Origin: Bacteroidota bacterium
GTDB taxonomy: Bacteria; Bacteroidota; Bacteroidia; Bacteroidales; B18-G4
Direction: 5' to 3'
Assembly (NCBI GenBank): GCA_030635045.1
Contig: DAOVZP010000082.1
Location: 1-7,113 of the forward strand
DNA length: 7,113 bases
The notes below the pieces were generated by a model. The model did no database searches. It had not been told where the DNA came from and saw nothing but the letters and a program-made list of their open reading frames with translations. Shown one piece after another: positions 5,595 to 7,113 of the stretch (positions within the stretch are counted from its first letter, which is position 1; each line of letters starts with the position of its first letter). The translations under genes were made by a program, and so were the position numbers.

Positions 5595-6953
5595 TTATAG
5601 TTCAAATTTCTTCAGATGATCGGGCATCCTTTCATGTGATGTGACGCTTTCGAGGGATTCATTGTCTCTGATCAGGTGTGCTTCCCCATCAGTGCCGATC
5701 ATTATTACTTTCGGACGCAAGGTAATAAATTGCATCCATTGTGTCATATTGTAAGCCCCCACGGAGTGGATGACAAATTGATCTCCCTTGTTCATCAGAG
5801 GGAGGCTGATGTTTTCCCTGATCACATCGATGTTCATGCACAGAGGGCCATAAAGGACAGTATCCTCGGCATATTGAGTGAATTCCTGTGCCGGGGTCAC
5901 CTTATGCTCATACCAGAAAGCGGTGAACAAAATATTCACACCTACGTCTATGATGGTATTCCTTCTTCCGTCAGACAGCCTCTTGTTAGTGATCACCGAA
6001 CCCAGAAGGTACCCCGCATCATCGATCAGAGCCCTTCCTGTCTCCAGGATCAGCAGGGGCAGGTCTCCCGGTTCAAAATCGGAATTGATCAGGGCGGAGG
6101 TGATGGCCTCGGCATATTCCTCGAAACCCGGATTGGTGTCTGCCCCCGGCAGGTATGCCCCTTTGAGGGTGTTATTTGAGGTAAACCCACCACCCATATC
6201 AATATACTTGATCTTATGCTTGTATTTCTTTTGTACTCCCAGGGCCAGGTCGGCAAGCTTGTATGCTGCTGTGCCGTATGCCTGAGCTGTAAGCATGAAT
6301 GTGCCGATATGTGTATGCAGTCCTACCAGCTCCAGCTTATCGGAGCGCATGATCTTGTTGAGGGCATCCCAGGCCTGTCCGTTCTCGTAGTTGAAACCAA
6401 AGCGGTCCCACATGGGATAAACACCAATATCCATGTTCACCCTTATGGCTACCCTGGGTTTAAGCTTCATTTCCCCGGCGAGTTCAATGATCGTATAAAG
6501 TTCATCGAGATGATCGATATGGATCAGTGAATCATTTGTGATTGCTTTACGCAGGTCTGCTTCTGTCTTGTCGGGGCCGTTAAAGATGATCTTCTTTCCG
6601 GAAACACCATTCTTCAGGGCCTTGTCATATTCAAAGCCGGAAACTACCTCTGCCCAGGATCCTTCCTGGTGAAACACATTGCATACTGCATTCAGGTAAT
6701 TGGTCTTATATGACCAGGCAAACTGCACTTTCGGGTACCTCGTGGTAAAAGCCTTTTTTTCTGCCTGATAGGTTTCCCTGATGGTTTTTTCCGAAATGAC
6801 AAAAAGCGGTGAGCCATAGTTTTCGATCAGTTCCTTAACAGCAACACCATCTATATGTGTTTTTGGCAGGAGCTCGGTCCGGCTGCCAAATTTATTTGGC
6901 ATGGCAGATTCCAGTTTCCTGATGATCGGCCGTTCATATCTTAATTTTTCCAT
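5595..6953 (-). CDS. Fold-type-III PLP-dependent amino-acid decarboxylase, LysA/ODC-like (452 aa)
   Basis: This cytoplasmic enzyme belongs to the alanine-racemase-fold decarboxylases, the group of diaminopimelate (LysA), ornithine and arginine decarboxylases. Numbered from the ATG, the PLP Schiff-base lysine is Lys83 in SYKTN. The cofactor-contacting motifs are HIGT (215-218), the phosphate loop GGGF (254-257), ETGR (304-307) and GAYNM (399-403). The cysteine that completes the partner subunit's active site is Cys372 in GPLCMNIDV. In LysA this motif is typically CESxD and in ornithine decarboxylase CDGxD; here it is CMNxD, so the substrate is probably not the classical one and I do not call it lysA. 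At 452 aa it is somewhat longer than typical LysA (about 400-430), owing to an N-terminal segment of about 30 residues. ATG at 6951-6953 is chosen over a TTG two codons upstream. The DUF302 gene follows by 10 bp. Confidence 0.88.
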   Translation of the reverse strand: MEKLRYERPIIRKLESAMPNKFGSRTELLPKTHIDGVAVKELIENYGSPLFVISEKTIRETYQAEKKAFTTRYPKVQFAWSYKTNYLNAVCNVFHQEGSWAEVVSGFEYDKALKNGVSGKKIIFNGPDKTEADLRKAITNDSLIHIDHLDELYTIIELAGEMKLKPRVAIRVNMDIGVYPMWDRFGFNYENGQAWDALNKIMRSDKLELVGLHTHIGTFMLTAQAYGTAAYKLADLALGVQKKYKHKIKYIDMGGGFTSNNTLKGAYLPGADTNPGFEEYAEAITSALINSDFEPGDLPLLILETGRALIDDAGYLLGSVITNKRLSDGRRNTIIDVGVNILFTAFWYEHKVTPAQEFTQYAEDTVLYGPLCMNIDVIRENISLPLMNKGDQFVIHSVGAYNMTQWMQFITLRPKVIMIGTDGEAHLIRDNESLESVTSHERMPDHLKKFEL

Positions 6954-6980
6954 ATTCAATTTTACATTTCTTGTTTAACA

Positions 6981-7015
6981 ATTCCTCGTCCCCTGCACCC
7001 TGTCCCCTGCACCTC
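6981..7015. repeat. Short GC-rich 7/14-bp repeat in an intergenic spacer
   Basis: The 12-mer GTCCCCTGCACC occurs at 6988-6999 and again at 7002-7013, a 14-bp period. Each 14-mer is itself two related 7-mers, GTCCCCT and GCACCCT, so the stretch 6981-7015 can be read as five heptamers. It lies in the 64-bp spacer upstream of the decarboxylase gene. Its unit differs from that of the array at 5103-5193, but the 7-bp period is the same. No function can be read from it. Confidence 0.6.
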
Positions 7016-7017
7016 AT

Positions 7018-7113
7018 CTATAATTCCCCAAACGTACTTATCTGCTGAAACTCCTCCAGGTCAACGATCATATCCCATGAATATCGGATGAACATTTTCC
7101 CCACGGAATAATC
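7018..7113 (-). CDS. C-terminal end of an unidentified protein (31 codons, 5' end outside window)
   Basis: A frame open from the window edge runs 31 codons to a TAG at 7018-7020. The encoded end contains FIRYSWDMIVDLEEF and finishes with QQISTFGEL. Its composition is that of a normal soluble protein, with mixed charged, aromatic and aliphatic residues and no low complexity, and it sits on the same strand as all other genes, 64 bp before the decarboxylase start. These points support a genuine gene end rather than a chance frame. The piece is too short to assign a family; a ligase or transferase acting with the decarboxylase would be a guess, and I do not make it. Confidence 0.65.
   Translation of the reverse strand, partial: DYSVGKMFIRYSWDMIVDLEEFQQISTFGEL

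Noticed and set aside
5585..5605. TTG start extending the DUF302 protein by seven residues
   Set aside because: The ATG at 5582-5584 gives the usual family N-terminus and removes an overlap with the decarboxylase gene.
5676..6285. Two overlapping plus-strand open frames of 167 and 135 codons
   Set aside because: Both are antisense to the decarboxylase, whose motifs are clear along the same stretch.
5595..6953. Calling the decarboxylase lysA
   Set aside because: The substrate motif CMNxD differs from the CESxD of diaminopimelate decarboxylases, and no other lysine-pathway gene is in the window.

Overview
The window reads as a chromosomal segment of a Bacteroidetes (Bacteroidota) bacterium. 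The grounds are mid-range base composition, starts that mostly lack a Shine-Dalgarno site, a TPR plus outer-membrane-barrel style of secreted protein, and protein families that I associate with this phylum. The phylum is an inference from protein character; no rRNA or other phylogenetic marker is present. All eight supported genes lie on the minus strand, so the transcribed order runs from high to low coordinates. Coding is dense: the longest gene-free gap is 127 bp (5071-5197). No tRNA, rRNA, CRISPR array, insertion sequence or phage gene was seen.

In transcription order, the first gene is only the last 31 codons of an unidentified protein (7018-7113). A 64-bp spacer with a short GC-rich repeat follows. 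Next is a 452-aa fold-type-III PLP-dependent decarboxylase related to diaminopimelate and ornithine decarboxylases, but with an altered substrate-specificity motif and an extra N-terminal segment. A 128-aa DUF302 protein follows it by 10 bp. A 127-bp spacer built of degenerate 7-bp repeats then separates this metabolic pair from the next block.

The second block is a tightly packed set of four genes. It starts with a 737-aa fusion of a urea-transporter-like membrane domain to an M23 zinc metallopeptidase domain and a C-terminal region of unknown function. Then come a 487-aa secreted protein with TPR-like helices and a probable outer-membrane beta-barrel, a 206-aa secreted TPR protein, and a 110-aa small helical protein that is probably cytoplasmic. 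Neighbouring genes overlap by 22 and 13 bp or are 1 bp apart, which points to translational coupling. After a further 29 bp comes the N-terminal part of a ZupT-type ZIP metal transporter, cut by the window edge.

The most interesting feature is this second block. A channel-like inner-membrane domain is joined to a cell-wall-hydrolase-like domain, and the gene is coupled to an outer-membrane barrel and a TPR scaffold. I infer an envelope-spanning assembly that senses, transports or remodels; the substrate is unknown. Several residues expected in the urea pore look replaced, and no urease gene is visible. A zinc importer downstream would suit a zinc-dependent peptidase, but that link is only suggestive.
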